Of a stretch of 64,000 nucleotides of DNA, positions 1 through 11,200 are shown in pieces (within the stretch, counting starts at the first letter, position 1; each line of letters begins with the position of its first letter). The position numbers and the translations under genes are program-made. The notes below the pieces were generated by a model. The model was not told the origin of the DNA and did no database searches. It saw nothing but the letters and a program-made list of their open reading frames with translations. This stretch comes from Scolanthus callimorphus (taxonomy: Eukaryota; Cnidaria; Anthozoa; Actiniaria; Edwardsiidae): NCBI GenBank assembly GCA_033964015.1, contig JAWWUD010000056.1:558001-622000 (forward strand). Reading direction: 5' to 3'.

Positions 1-91
1 CATCTGTTCCGATGGTTAATGACGCAGTTGTGACTTTGGTCAAAATAGATGCAAGTTTTGACCCCTTTTGGGGGTCGAAAAAAAGTTAACA

Positions 92-382
92 TTACAGCTA
101 AAACCGTTGCATATCGCGACCCACGTTTTCAAAATATCAAATTATGTTTTGCTGTTCTGCCAATAAAACTATCTGAGCCAATGAAACACTTGCCCTGTTT
201 CGCCTACAGTCAACCGGCTTCCCTCGCTCAAACCAGAAAATGTCGCGACGGAAAGCCAGGCGTCTGCACTAGGCGAAACAGGGCAAGAATCTGATTGGCT
301 CATAAGATTTGACGGACGGAACAGCAAAGACAAAGCCAATTTTGAAAATGCGGGTCGCTATGCAACGATTCTTCAGCTGTAA
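92..382. mobile_element. MITE with ~30 bp terminal inverted repeats (family A, copy 1)
   Basis: The left end TTACAGCTAAAACCGTTGC and the right end, a near-perfect reverse complement finishing in CAGCTGTAA, bracket about 290 bp with no coding capacity. Inside, a second nested inverted repeat (around ACTAGGCGAAACAGGGCAAG) adds fold-back structure. A second, 3'-truncated copy starts at 31661. No transposase is encoded, so this is a non-autonomous DNA element; a TA target duplication is possible but not certain. Confidence 0.75.
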
Positions 383-456
383 AGTAAAACTCAACGAAAA
401 TGGTCAGGGTCATCATATATTTTCAGTAGTGTCCCCCTTACCAAATGCTATATATA

Positions 457-809
457 ATGTGGCTAAATGTAATTTAAGGCGTAGTTAAAAACCCGAGACT
501 GTGCATGCGTGCGCTTCTCATAGATCTACTGTGGGGCGGCCTTGCAGGATTAGGGGTACACCACGTGGGGGTATCCAATGTCAGCGGCCTTTAAGACTTG
601 ACAGCGCCCTGAAGCATTTCCATTGTGTGCTTGGCACTGCGCGCGCTCTCTAGTGCCAATTCTTCTGTGCGGCCTTACTTCGCGGGGTATCCAATGTCAG
701 CGGCCTTTAAGACTTGACAGCGCCCTGAAGCATTTCCATTGTGTGCTTGGCACTGCGCGCGCTCTCTAGTGCCAATTCTTCTGTGCGGCCTTACTTCGCT
801 AAACGATTT
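457..809. repeat. 353 bp direct repeat, copy 1, containing two ~116 bp tandem units
   Basis: This block recurs at 4022-4374 with only one visible difference (a run of five versus four A near 490). Within it a 116 bp unit starting GTATCCAATGTCAGCGG occurs twice head to tail (571-686 and 687-802). No open reading frame is supported. The paired copies could be terminal repeats of a non-coding element, but clear TG/CA ends and a target duplication are absent. Confidence 0.85.
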
Positions 810-1346
810 GCCCATCGCTGCGAGATGTGTTCGGGAGCCCATCGCCAGCCACAGTGCCCTGATCCGCAGAATCACACAGCGCGAGAGACAGCATTTAAGC
901 ATCCTCCGTCGGCCGCTGCTAAATACCACAAGCCTTCGCACGAGGGAGATAAGTAAACAGTGAACTTTAATCGGTTTAATAGAACGAATCGCATGGTTCT
1001 CCGAGACCGTAAGTTGACTCAATGTGTCTGTTCAACTCATTACCCAGTGCTCGTGACTTATTTGTGTATTGTGCCTGTATTTGTGTGCGCCCGGCTCGAG
1101 GCAGGCTATAGTCGCTGTGCTTAACGTGTGCCTTGGCGTTCCGTTGCGCATTGGTGCATGTTTTAGTCTGTGGCGCTGCAGTGCGCTACACACGATATTT
1201 GTAATTTGCTAGCTTATTCTGGTTTTGGTAAAATATCTTGGTTTCAATTACAATCTTTGGCTTCGCATGCCTCGTATTTGTCAGTCAAGTTGCAATTAGC
1301 AGCGTTCGTGCATGTCGTTGGATTAGCTCTAGCTCTATCCCGTCTT

Positions 1347-3251
1347 TAGGACATCGACTCTGGTTGTTAGCGTTGCTTGCGCTTCGAGACTGGCTTGTCT
1401 CGAATTTCACGTACAGTGGGATCCATTCCTGTGTCGTGCGCGTCGCAGTAGCACAGTGTGTATATCAGTGCATGTGGTTATCTAATGAGCCTTGTTTTAT
1501 AAGAGCGTGGCCTTGGCAATATAGTCCCTAGCATTCCGCGAAGATAAGTGCGCTCCGCATTTTAGCCACCGTGCACCTTGTTATGTTTTATTTGCATTCG
1601 TTTATTTGTAATGCGCTTAGTCAGGCTTGGTTCGATATGCGACGGGTTTTAATTACTTCTTTTTGGGCATTCGCGTGCCTCGTAATTTTCTCAACGATCA
1701 TAGTTGCAATAGCAGTATTTGCATGCGGCTGTTATATGTCTAGCCCGTGTCTGTAAGGCCAATCGGCTCGGTTCCTACAAGGTTGTGAGCACCTCGGGAC
1801 TGTCTTATTTACATTACTTCGGTGCATTACTTCGAAGGCGTGCAATGGGTATCAGTGCTTTGTGGGCGTTCTTTCAATGAGACTGTTTTTGGGCGTCGCG
1901 AGCAGCATTTGTGTGCACGCGGTTATCTAATCAGAGCGCTATCTCTGGAAGATCGCGACACTGACGTGCATTGGTAGTTGTAATGCGCTTAATATTCAGG
2001 TTGGTTCGATAGCCATCTGGTTTCAATTACATCTCTTTAGCGATTGCGTGCCTCGTTTTATCCTCAGTTACGGGCAATGAGCAATAGTTTGCTTAAGGCG
2101 CGCTTGTCCTATGCGTATATCAGTACGTCGCGGGCCTTCTCGCAGTGATTGCTTCTGGGCGTCATGAGCAGCGTTTGTGTGCATGGGGTTATCTAGACGG
2201 CCTTGAGCCTTGTTTTCGTATGAGAGCGCTCGCTATCTGTGCAACATGATACAATTATCGTCTTTGGGCGCCGGGCTGTCGCGTATAATGTCATTTTTGA
2301 TTTAGGACATCGACTCTGGTTGCTAGCGTTGCTTGCGCTTCGAGACTGGATTGTCTCGAATTTCACGTACAGTGGGATCCATTTCTGTGTCGTGCGCGTC
2401 GCAGTAGCACAGTGTGTATATCAGTGCATGTGGTTATCTAATGAGCCTTGTTTTATAAGAGCGTGGCCTTGGCAATATAGTCCCTAGCATTCCGCGAAGA
2501 TAAGTGCGCTCCGCATTTTAGCCACCGTGCACCGTGTTATGTTTTATTTGCATTCGTTTATTTGTAATGCGCTTAGTCAGGCTCGGTTCGATATGCGACG
2601 GGTTTTAATTACTTCTTTTTGGGCATTCGCGTGCCTCGTAATTTCTCAACGATCATAGTTGCAATAGCAGTATTTGCATGCGGCTGTTATATGTCTAGCC
2701 CGTGTCTGTAAGGCCAATCGGCTCGGTTCCTACAAGGTTGTGAGCACCTCGGGACTGTCTTATTTACATCACTTCGGTGCATTACTTCGAAGGCGTGCAA
2801 TGGGTATCAGTGCTTTGTGGGCGTTCTTTCAATGAGACTGTTTTTGGGCGTTGCGAGCAGCATTTGTGTGCACGCGGTTATCTAATCAGAGCGCTATCTC
2901 TGGAAGATCGCGACACTGACGTGCATTGGTAGTTGTAATGCGCTTAATATTCAGGTTGGTTCGATAGCCATCTGGTTTCAATTACATCTCTTTAGCGGTG
3001 GCGTGCCTCTTTTTATCCTCAGTTACGGGCAAGGAGCATTAGTTTGCTTAAGGCGCGCTTGTCCTATGCGTATATCAGTACGTCGCGGGCCTTTTCGCAG
3101 CGATTGCTTCTGGGCGTCATGAGCAGCATTTGTGTGCATGGGGTTATCTAGACGGCCGTGAGCCTTGTTTTCGTATGAGAGCGCGATCTGTGCAACAGGA
3201 TACAATTATCGTCTTTGGGCGCCGGGCTGTCGCGTATAATGTCATTTTTGA
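1347..3251. repeat. ~0.95 kb tandem duplication, non-coding
   Basis: The segment from about 1347 to 2302 is followed directly by a near-identical copy from about 2303 to 3251, offset 956 bp. Both begin with AGGACATCGACTCTGGTTG and end near GCGTATAATGTCATTTTTGA. Differences are scattered substitutions and short indels (for example GTTAGCG versus GCTAGCG). Neither copy has a credible reading frame. The pair lies wholly between the two 353 bp direct repeats. Confidence 0.85.
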
Positions 3252-4021
3252 CTATCTGTCGCGCGCAAGCCAGGTTCGAGGAACATTCAACTTAACGTAA
3301 GGATATTTATTCGGTGTTTTAGGGTAACCGGTTGACGGCCTCGCCGATCAGTCGCTAGTCTCTAGTTGCGTTCTCGCATAGGCTCGTACCCTGCGCTCTT
3401 TCGGCGATAGCTTATCTTCCGTCCTTTTAACATTGCCGAGATAATTTGCGCCGATAACCGACACTCAGCAGTTCAACCTTTCTCTTAGCGTGTCAGGCTA
3501 CCCGGAGCTCCCCCCCCCCCCTTTAACCTTGTACGGAAACGATCAGGGTGGGCGGTGAAGCGCATAGTGTTGCTGTCGCAAGACTCGCTAGTCGCTGGCT
3601 CTAAGCGTTGTGCTATCTATTAGACCACGTCGGTATTGGGGGCCCCCGCGTGTTTTCTCTAGAGTGTATAATGGCCGAAGGTGTTTACCTGCCGAGATAC
3701 GCGTGCGACCTGAGAGAGTCCGTGTGACTGCACAGAGCTTTGTGAGACGTGGACGGCCTTTTGAGTGCGGCGGTCGAAGCGTGTTGTGCGCTTGTCGCGC
3801 GCCTATTGCAACGTAGTCGGAGATCCTGGTGCTTGGATGGGTTTGGGGTTTGGGGTTCCATGGCAACCGGTGCCATGCCCCCCCTTCTTTCCCAAGCACC
3901 CTATAGAGGGTTGGGTGGTGGGCGTGGCCCCGTTGCCATGGAAACGCTGCGCTGCCGGATGGAGGCGCCCATCATAGCATCCTGGTACCTAACCCCAAAC
4001 CCATCAGTCGACGGGTTTTTA
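3252..4021. other. Gene-free stretch between repeats
   Basis: No coding signal seen. The last ~130 bp, from GGGTGGTGGGCGTGGCCCC near 3912 to CAGTCGACGGGTTTTTAA, recur at 4447-4548 on the far side of the second 353 bp repeat. The second repeat is therefore itself flanked by a duplicated segment. Confidence 0.6.
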
Positions 4022-4374
4022 AATGTGGCTAAATGTAATTTAAGGCGTAGTTAAAACCCGAGACTGTGCATGCGTGCGCTTCTCATAGATCTACTGTGGG
4101 GCGGCCTTGCAGGATTAGGGGTACACCACGTGGGGGTATCCAATGTCAGCGGCCTTTAAGACTTGACAGCGCCCTGAAGCATTTCCATTGTGTGCTTGGC
4201 ACTGCGCGCGCTCTCTAGTGCCAATTCTTCTGTGCGGCCTTACTTCGCGGGGTATCCAATGTCAGCGGCCTTTAAGACTTGACAGCGCCCTGAAGCATTT
4301 CCATTGTGTGCTTGGCACTGCGCGCGCTCTCTAGTGCCAATTCTTCTGTGCGGCCTTACTTCGCTAAACGATTT
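4022..4374. repeat. 353 bp direct repeat, copy 2
   Basis: Near-identical to 457-809, including the internal pair of ~116 bp units. Common sequence ends at CTAAACGATTT; beyond that the two copies differ completely. With copy 1 it brackets 3.2 kb that includes the 0.95 kb tandem duplication. Confidence 0.85.
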
Positions 4375-4599
4375 CCCACCCTTCGATGGGTAAGGGGGGA
4401 TGAGGTAAGTATATTCCACTGAGAACTCGTCTTAGTGTGACAGGTACTGGGTGGTGGGCGTGGCCCCGTTGCCATGGAAACGCTGCGCTGCCGCCCATCA
4501 TAGCATCCTGGTACCTAACCCCAAACCCATCAGTCGACGGGTTTTTAACAACATCATAATCACTCCATTTCATTTATTTACAATATAGTAATTCAAATA

Positions 4600-5584
4600 C
4601 AATCTAAGGAGCGAATCGGCAAAAAAAAAACATCAAACAGTTGATAAAGTGTGAGTAAGTAACGTCTCCTTATTCTAAAATATTATACAGAAACGAGGCA
4701 TTAAATTACTTTACTTTAATACCCACATAAAAATTTACTCTAAAACCGATATTCGCGTGAAAGTGAAATGTGTCTCGTAGATGTTTTGGTCAGTATGTTT
4801 ACGATATTTTCTTTTATGTTGTCAGTAAATAGAGTGACTTTCAGATGAGAGAGAAAATACAAGTTGCTACTGAATGGCTTCCTCATCAGCCAATCACAAG
4901 CCAAGGAAAAAACAATATCATACGGTGAACACGTGAGTGGTTCCTTTGTAAACCAAGTCAAGCACTCTTACTCGGTGAGCACTAAATACACAGCTGCGTT
5001 TAGTTCCAAAATTGATTGGTTGACGGTAGAACGGATTTCACATGACCATCGTAAAAATTGAGTAATCGCTAGCCAATCAGAATCGAGAGAAATCACAACT
5101 TGCTTCTGAATGGCTTTTTTCTCAGCCAATGACAAGCCGAACCAATTCCTTAGTAATTACACAGCTGCATTTACTGCCAAATTCTGCGGCAGAATTTGAT
5201 TGGCTGAGAAAAAATGAATAGCCAATGAGAATGCAAAGCAATCGCAATTACATGAAGTAAGCAGAAACATAAATGCAAATACTCATCTGAAACCCGTCTG
5301 TGAATATTCCCCACAAATCCCTGCAGATCGCGCACGTTGGAATGCAAAGCATGTGCGTCTACAGTATACAGTTATTTCCATAAGTTGTCGGCCTTGTGAG
5401 CGTCCCAGATGCGCCAAGACCGAAAAGCCGTGTGGGTAGAGACAAAACATAATATTTTGATGATACCTCACTGGTCTGACTGTTAAATTCTACAAAACAG
5501 AGCTTTATTTGAAATCAATAAGTCCAGTATTTAGCTAGTAACTCATGTACTCAAACAGTGAGCCGATTCACGGAAAAAATAGAC
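4600..5584. other. AT-rich gene-free stretch with degenerate short repeats
   Basis: Several imperfect copies of a motif like TGAATGGCTTCCTCATCAGCC and its complement occur between 4860 and 5230, suggesting an old decayed fold-back element. No reading frame with coding character was recognised. Confidence 0.4.
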
Positions 5585-5770
5585 TGCTTGCAGTCTCTTC
5601 TTTGGCGAACGTCCGTAAATCGAGAGAAAGGTAAAGGGAGTCTGCTTGTTATCCGACACCTAGGACTCTCTCGTGAGCTGCAAATACGAGCGCGCAAACA
5701 AACTACAATGTAGGACTAGGACTTTACTCTCGATATACGGACGTTCGTCAAAGAAGGGGCTGCAAGCAGG
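5585..5770. mobile_element. Fold-back MITE (family B)
   Basis: The left arm TGCTTGCAGTCTCTTCTTTG continues into GCGAACGTCCGTAAATCGAGAG. Its imperfect complement ends at about 5769 (CGGACGTTCGTCAAAGAAGG then GGCTGCAAGCAGG). A related single arm lies at about 6643-6690 (GGCGAACGTTCGTAAATAC). Non-coding. Confidence 0.65.
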
Positions 5771-6089
5771 CTAGGAAAAAAACTTTGCGGTCTGGGCGCA
5801 AAAACCTCCTCACGCCGATTTTGTAATAATGCTATATTGTAATTCTTTCTATAGTACACTGAGATCTGGTTGCAAGCAAGCGTGCCGAAAAGCTTTTATA
5901 GGAAATATCCACTGTTATGACTTTCACAAGCTAAAGATTCATAGCCGCTTTTCGAAATGCGGCGAATTTGTCTACCGCGACTTTCATCTAACACTTACAA
6001 AGAAAGGACAAGGTAATCTTTAAATAAACTGCTTACGAATATTAAGCAATCGGAACTAATTTGTACACTACACGTATGTGCCACTATAT

Positions 6090-6575
6090 TTATTGTGCCG
6101 ACTGAGTAGAATGGGACATTATTGGGGGCACGGGATCTGTTAGGTTCATGGGTCTGATGATTGGGGAGGCCCGGGGCACCATCCCAGACATGGCCCTCGC
6201 GGATGCTGTCGAGTCTAATGGCTGTAGTCGAGAGTTGGAGGGACGTTTGTCCACTTTGGGATGGACCTGAGGAGGCAAGATGGTGCATTATTGAGGCAGG
6301 GGTTTCAATAAGTTTTGAAGTAGCAGGTTAGGTTTTGGAAGTAGACGGCTGGGTTTTGCGGTCCCATACGAAGACCGTAATGCCTGCGTCTTCCTGGGGG
6401 TTACGGGGACATGCACCGGGAAAATTTGGAATTTCGGTAGCATAAAAGGCGTTCTCCTGCGTTTTAAGGGCAAGATAATATTTTCCATGAAACTGATCAG
6501 CTATACAGCCCACGGAAGTTGCCGGTGGTCAGCACTGAATTGGACGGCGGTTCACCGCAGGTAGTCGCTTTCTAT
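6090..6575 (-). pseudogene. Coding-like fragment of unknown identity, frame-broken
   Basis: I do not recognise this. Reading down from about 6575 on the minus strand, about 60 residues have balanced protein-like composition (stretches such as DQFHGKYYLALKTQENAFY and PGACPRNPQEDAGITVFVW). A Pro/Ser/Thr-rich stretch follows in shifted frames to a stop near 6090. Frame changes near 6525 and 6330 would each need one base. It could be the 3' end of a broken host gene or a mobile-element ORF. No splice sites were assigned and confidence is low. Confidence 0.25.
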
Positions 6576-7196
6576 TGAAACACCAGTTGAGGGCGGCGGA
6601 AAAGAGGGCAATGGCCACAGATGGCACTGTGACGTATAGATTGCTTGTAGTACCTTTTTTGGCGAACGTTCGTAAATACAAGAAAAACGTATTTGCTCTA
6701 CGCACTCTTTGATTAAACAGCCACTATCAGCCACTCCTTTGTTATTGTTTGCTTTAGATATTAGAAGACGAATTACGTGTAGAAATCTCTATCGAAAAAC
6801 AGCGGTTCAGATTTTTTTACAAAATTCAATAGAGAAAATTGCTCCTGATTGTCTACATCGGCCGATGGAAATGGAAATGGACTTGGTATGTTGCTATGGT
6901 GTCAAAATAGCGGCTGACACAGGCTCTTTAAACCACGCGCCTTGTGAGACCCCCATGGGGGACGGGGGACTCGGCGTGACTGGAAACTCGACACCAAAGC
7001 ACAGCGCGAAGAATAAAAGCGTGCCCTTCTATTTACGCGGGACGTTCGCCGTTGGCCAGTTTTTTTCGTACCCTTCATCTAAGAGCCCAGGCGCGGGTAG
7101 TTCAAATTGTGGGTTAAATTTAGTTGTAGTTCTGAACAAAACCATCGAGCCACCATGGCAATTAATCCCGGATTAGTGCTAAAAACCACTTTCGAG

Positions 7197-7394
7197 CAAA
7201 ATGGAGCTCGGAATTCCAGAGTGGGTGGTCAAAATGGAGCTCGGAATTCCAGGGTGGGTGGTCAAAATGGAGCTCGGAATTCCAGGGTGGGTGGTCAAAA
7301 TGGAGCTCGGAATTCCAGGGTGGGTGGTCAAAATGGAGCTCGGAATTCCAGGGTGGGTGGTCAAAATGGAGCTCGGAATTCCAGGGTGGGTGGT
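7197..7394. repeat. 33 bp minisatellite, six copies
   Basis: A 33 bp unit (CAAAATGGAGCTCGGAATTC followed by CAGGGTGGGTGGT) is repeated six times almost without change; only the first copy reads GAGTGGG instead of GGGTGGG. Decayed pieces of the same GGAATTCCAGGGTGGG theme continue to about 7540, and a loosely similar stretch occurs at 63630-63720. Because 33 is a multiple of three, several frames stay open across it; these are artefacts of the repeat, not genes. Confidence 0.95.
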
Positions 7395-7599
7395 CAAAGT
7401 AGAGCTTGGGCAGGCAGGGCAGGTACGAAATTCCAGGGTGGGTAAGCGCAATTTCCAGGGTGGTCATGAAAAAAAAAACACTGGAATTCCAGGTTGGTGG
7501 TTCAAAATAGAGAAATCCAAGGTGGGTAGCTCTGACTGGGGTTCTCAACAGGGGGATTTTTTTTTTGCGACTGCCCAATTCCAGATACTACAACAAGGG

Positions 7600-8237
7600 A
7601 AATAAACTGGATGGGTCCGGCTCGATGTAGTCTCCGAGCTATTCTTAGTGTAGCCGATGTAGCAGGTTGGCGTTTTGTAGTCCAAAAAGGTCTATGCTAA
7701 TGAAATAAAAGTAGTGAACTCAATCCGTTTAAATCCGACGATATTTCGATCCATCCTTTCGTCTAAAACTGTTTGTATTGATATGTAGTCACAGAACAGC
7801 AAACTAATGGTGTTATTTTGAAGGTTTCCTGCCATATTAGACCCTGCTAAAAACATATAGCTATTGTTTTACCTGTCTGGGGCCGTGACGAACAACACCT
7901 CCCTCTCTAACGACCACGCCTGCATTAACATCCATGGAATCAACCTGCGATGAGAAAACATTGGTTTGAAGAGTTGCGTGGCGTTGTTGATGTTACGTAA
8001 CAACTGATCTCATGCTCTCTTCTCATTGGTTAAAAACAATTTAGCGGGAAAAACCTTCAGACAGATGGTGCGAAGTTTTATTTTCGCTCAGTGCAATACA
8101 ACAAACGAATTTGCTTTTCGCGGGCATAAATATGTTTTGGGCCCGACTCAGGGGCTAATAGCCCGCGCCAAAATCTGAATGACTCTTCGTTCATAGAAAT
8201 AACACGCACAAAAAATTCATAGCATTCACTCATAACT
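7600..8237. other. Gene-free stretch downstream of the C2orf81-like gene
   Basis: No exon recognised. A minus-strand AATAAA lies at 8077-8082, about 160 bp past the gene's stop codon, and is a reasonable poly(A) signal for it. Confidence 0.4.
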
Positions 8238-11200
8238 CTAATATCTTACCAATGGCGGCGGTAATGGCGTAATCTCGCCAGTATGGGTGTAGATTTGACC
8301 AGCACTAGTACCCGAGGACCTTAAGGGACCTCCAGCAGTCCCCCTGCTGGGGCGTCCCCCACGTTTAGTGTCTCTAGTGTCCCTCTGGTGCACGGTGAAG
8401 ATGGCAGCTTTAGAGGATTTGCTCTTGGTGCGTAGCTGGAGGGCCTCCACTTCTGGATCGACGATCGTAAACTTTGTTCGCACTCTAAAAGAGAGGAAAT
8501 ACAACCAGCTGATTTTTATTGGATTGCCATGCGTTCCAAACAGATTCTAAAAAATCTCCTCAGAAAATATTTACATTAGCATAACTTCAATAAATTAAAA
8601 AGAAATAAATTTTGTGTTTGGGGGTGGGGGGGATCCCACATGTTGACACTAAAAGAATTTACTTCACAGGGGCAACTGCCTCCCCCCCCCAAAAAAAAAA
8701 ACACACACACAAAAAACTAGCAACCGCACTGTTATGTCAAATGTAAACTACGGCGTGTTTGATCAGGACTTCCAAAAGCCGAGTTGATTTAAATTGAAAT
8801 CCTGATGAAATGCTGTCAAGTTCTTGATATAGCAACTCAAAAAGAAGAGAAAAAAAACAAAAATCTATACAATTTAAGATCGCGTATCCAAATCTCCTTC
8901 ACGCTTATTAATGAGTCGAAGAAAGGTGTCTAGCGTGTTGGTCTTACCTGTGTGATGGTAGTTTCGCGGGGTTGATTCTCATGACAGCAATCACGTTACC
9001 CCATTCATCATACACCACGTCTTTAGTGCCTGGTGGACGGCCTTGCTGAGCCTGAAAACCATAAACGTAAATAAGGCACAGACTACTCTTCTAGCTTTCC
9101 ACTGGCTTATCGGGAACTGGAAACGCTACCGTTATGTATTAGAGCAGATTTCGTATGACTGTGAAAAGTACCGTGACACGGCGCGGTACTGTCGCAGTGG
9201 CGGTACCGAACCTGGCCTGCTATTTTCTGCTGTAGATACCGAACGAAATCGTGTAGTCGCGGTAAGGTCACGGACGCGGCGCGGTACAACTCTTTCGCGG
9301 TACTTTTCACAGTCATACGAAATCTGCTCTATCATCAAAAGGCGTGGAGGGGCGTAGCAAGTATTGTTTAAGGAGGCCCAAGAGGACCTTATTAATTTCG
9401 CGTATGAAATGGATGTCCCCAGAGCCTCCCCTGCGAGCAGACGAGCCGGGGAGCTCTGGGTACAAGAATGTGTGCACGCTTGCCATTATCCATTGTATTT
9501 GCGTTTGAAGCATGCGCAGTAGGCGCTTCGTGTAGTTAGTTTGATTTTGTGACACACTTACTGCGTGAGCAATTAGATAAAAACTTGACGGTGAATATTT
9601 TTGAAATCTGGACATATCTTAATTTTACATTAATTTTACAAGCTCGAGCTGTTTACAGTTTCATGACGAATTTCATCAAAAATGAAAGAAATTATTCAAG
9701 AAAAACATGTTTTGAAGACGTGTGCATGTTTCTACTGATTTATCAATAGTGTGCTATCATTGAAAAACTATTTCTAGCCTCCTTGCAGTTATAGAACAAA
9801 CTAATGGTGTCATTTTGAAAGTTTCTTACCGTCGATTTCATCTAAGCGAATACACTTGAAAAGAAAACCGCCACTAAATTAGAGGTGGTTCTCAAAGGTT
9901 TTGCACGTGAAACTTTGACGTTTGCCACGCCAACTTTGTGGTTTTGGCATGTAAACATTACGGTAAATTTACCAAACCGTTAGAATTTGCGCCAGATTCG
10001 GCGGGGAAAACATGATAATTCGTACAAATGCTTTTGGACGTAATTATAAACCGAAGTTTGAATCACTTGAAGCTTTTAACCTGGCAAATGTCAAAGTTTG
10101 ATGCGCCAAACGCCAAAGTTTGAACCGCCAAACTGTCTAATTTTAGACATCAAAACTTTGAGGTACCATATTTTAGAGAAACTCAAGATTCTTTATATTG
10201 CTATCCAGTCCCTTACCTGTGAACTGTAAGCAGTCTGAAGACTATTGTGACATCCAAGCACACCACTATTGTTGCTATAGCAACCCCAGCATGTCACACA
10301 TGTACTGGTTGACATGACATCAGAGATCTTTAGTGGTTTAAGAGTTTAATGTGTAGTTTAAAATAAGATTTAGGTTAGTAACAATGGCAAAAATACTGTT
10401 TTAAATAAATACAATGAGCAATTTATTATATTCTACCGGTATAGGTTATTATTATAGTGCCTGTTGAGAAGATGCATCAATTTTTTTGCAGGGCTAAAAC
10501 AGAGTGGGGAGACCATTTGGCTTACGGTATTAATATATAGATTTTTATAATTGATACGTTAGATAACAAGTTTATAAAAATGTTTTCATCACGTTATAGA
10601 ATATTTAATTAATCCTTTAGAAGTATTATTAATAGTAGCCTGCGTAGCTGGCAGTTTAGTGGGGTTTTAGCAGGTTTTATCCGTGAAATCTTCGTAGAAA
10701 TCTTTGGTAGTTTGCTTGTTGTTCGATGAAATGGCCGCACGAGCGCTGGGGCAGAGTGGGGGGGGAGGGTGGGCGGGGAGAAAACGCAAGAAATAAACCC
10801 CGCCCACCCTCCCCCCAGGGCGCATTTTTAACCAGGCGCACTCTGCCCCAGCGCTCGCGCGGCCATTTCATCGAACAACAAGCAAACTACTGAAGATTTC
10901 TACGAAGATTTCGCGGATAAAAACCTGCCAAAACCCCACTAAACCGCCAGCTATGCAGGCTATATTATAGTACTAAAGGGTAACACAATTCACAGGCTTC
11001 TTGGATAAAGCACTTAGAATTGTTATAGAATTGTATTTTTTATGAGCCTGCTACAGTGTACTAGGTGTTTGCACAAATGAGGCTGGGTGTGCGACTATCC
11101 CAGCCCCTGGAAAGTTCTCAGAAAGAAGGGACAACTGTAGGAGTACAGTAATGTTCAGTATGTGGTAGTTTTAATAGTTTGTACCTTGAGAATGGAAGTA

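Noticed and set aside
3480..3640. tRNA-like CTCTAAGCGTTGTGCTATCT region
   Set aside because: On the minus strand it vaguely resembles a D-arm, but no B box follows at a suitable distance.
457..4374. Calling the 353 bp direct repeats LTRs
   Set aside because: No TG/CA termini, primer site, polypurine tract or target duplication could be found, so they are left as direct repeats.
6709..7176. 155-codon plus-strand frame
   Set aside because: Runs across a MITE arm and into the minisatellite border; composition is not protein-like.
7107..7605. Open frames of 90-138 codons on both strands across the minisatellite
   Set aside because: They are produced by a 33 bp repeat without stops; no splice sites, no family resemblance, and every frame is equally open.
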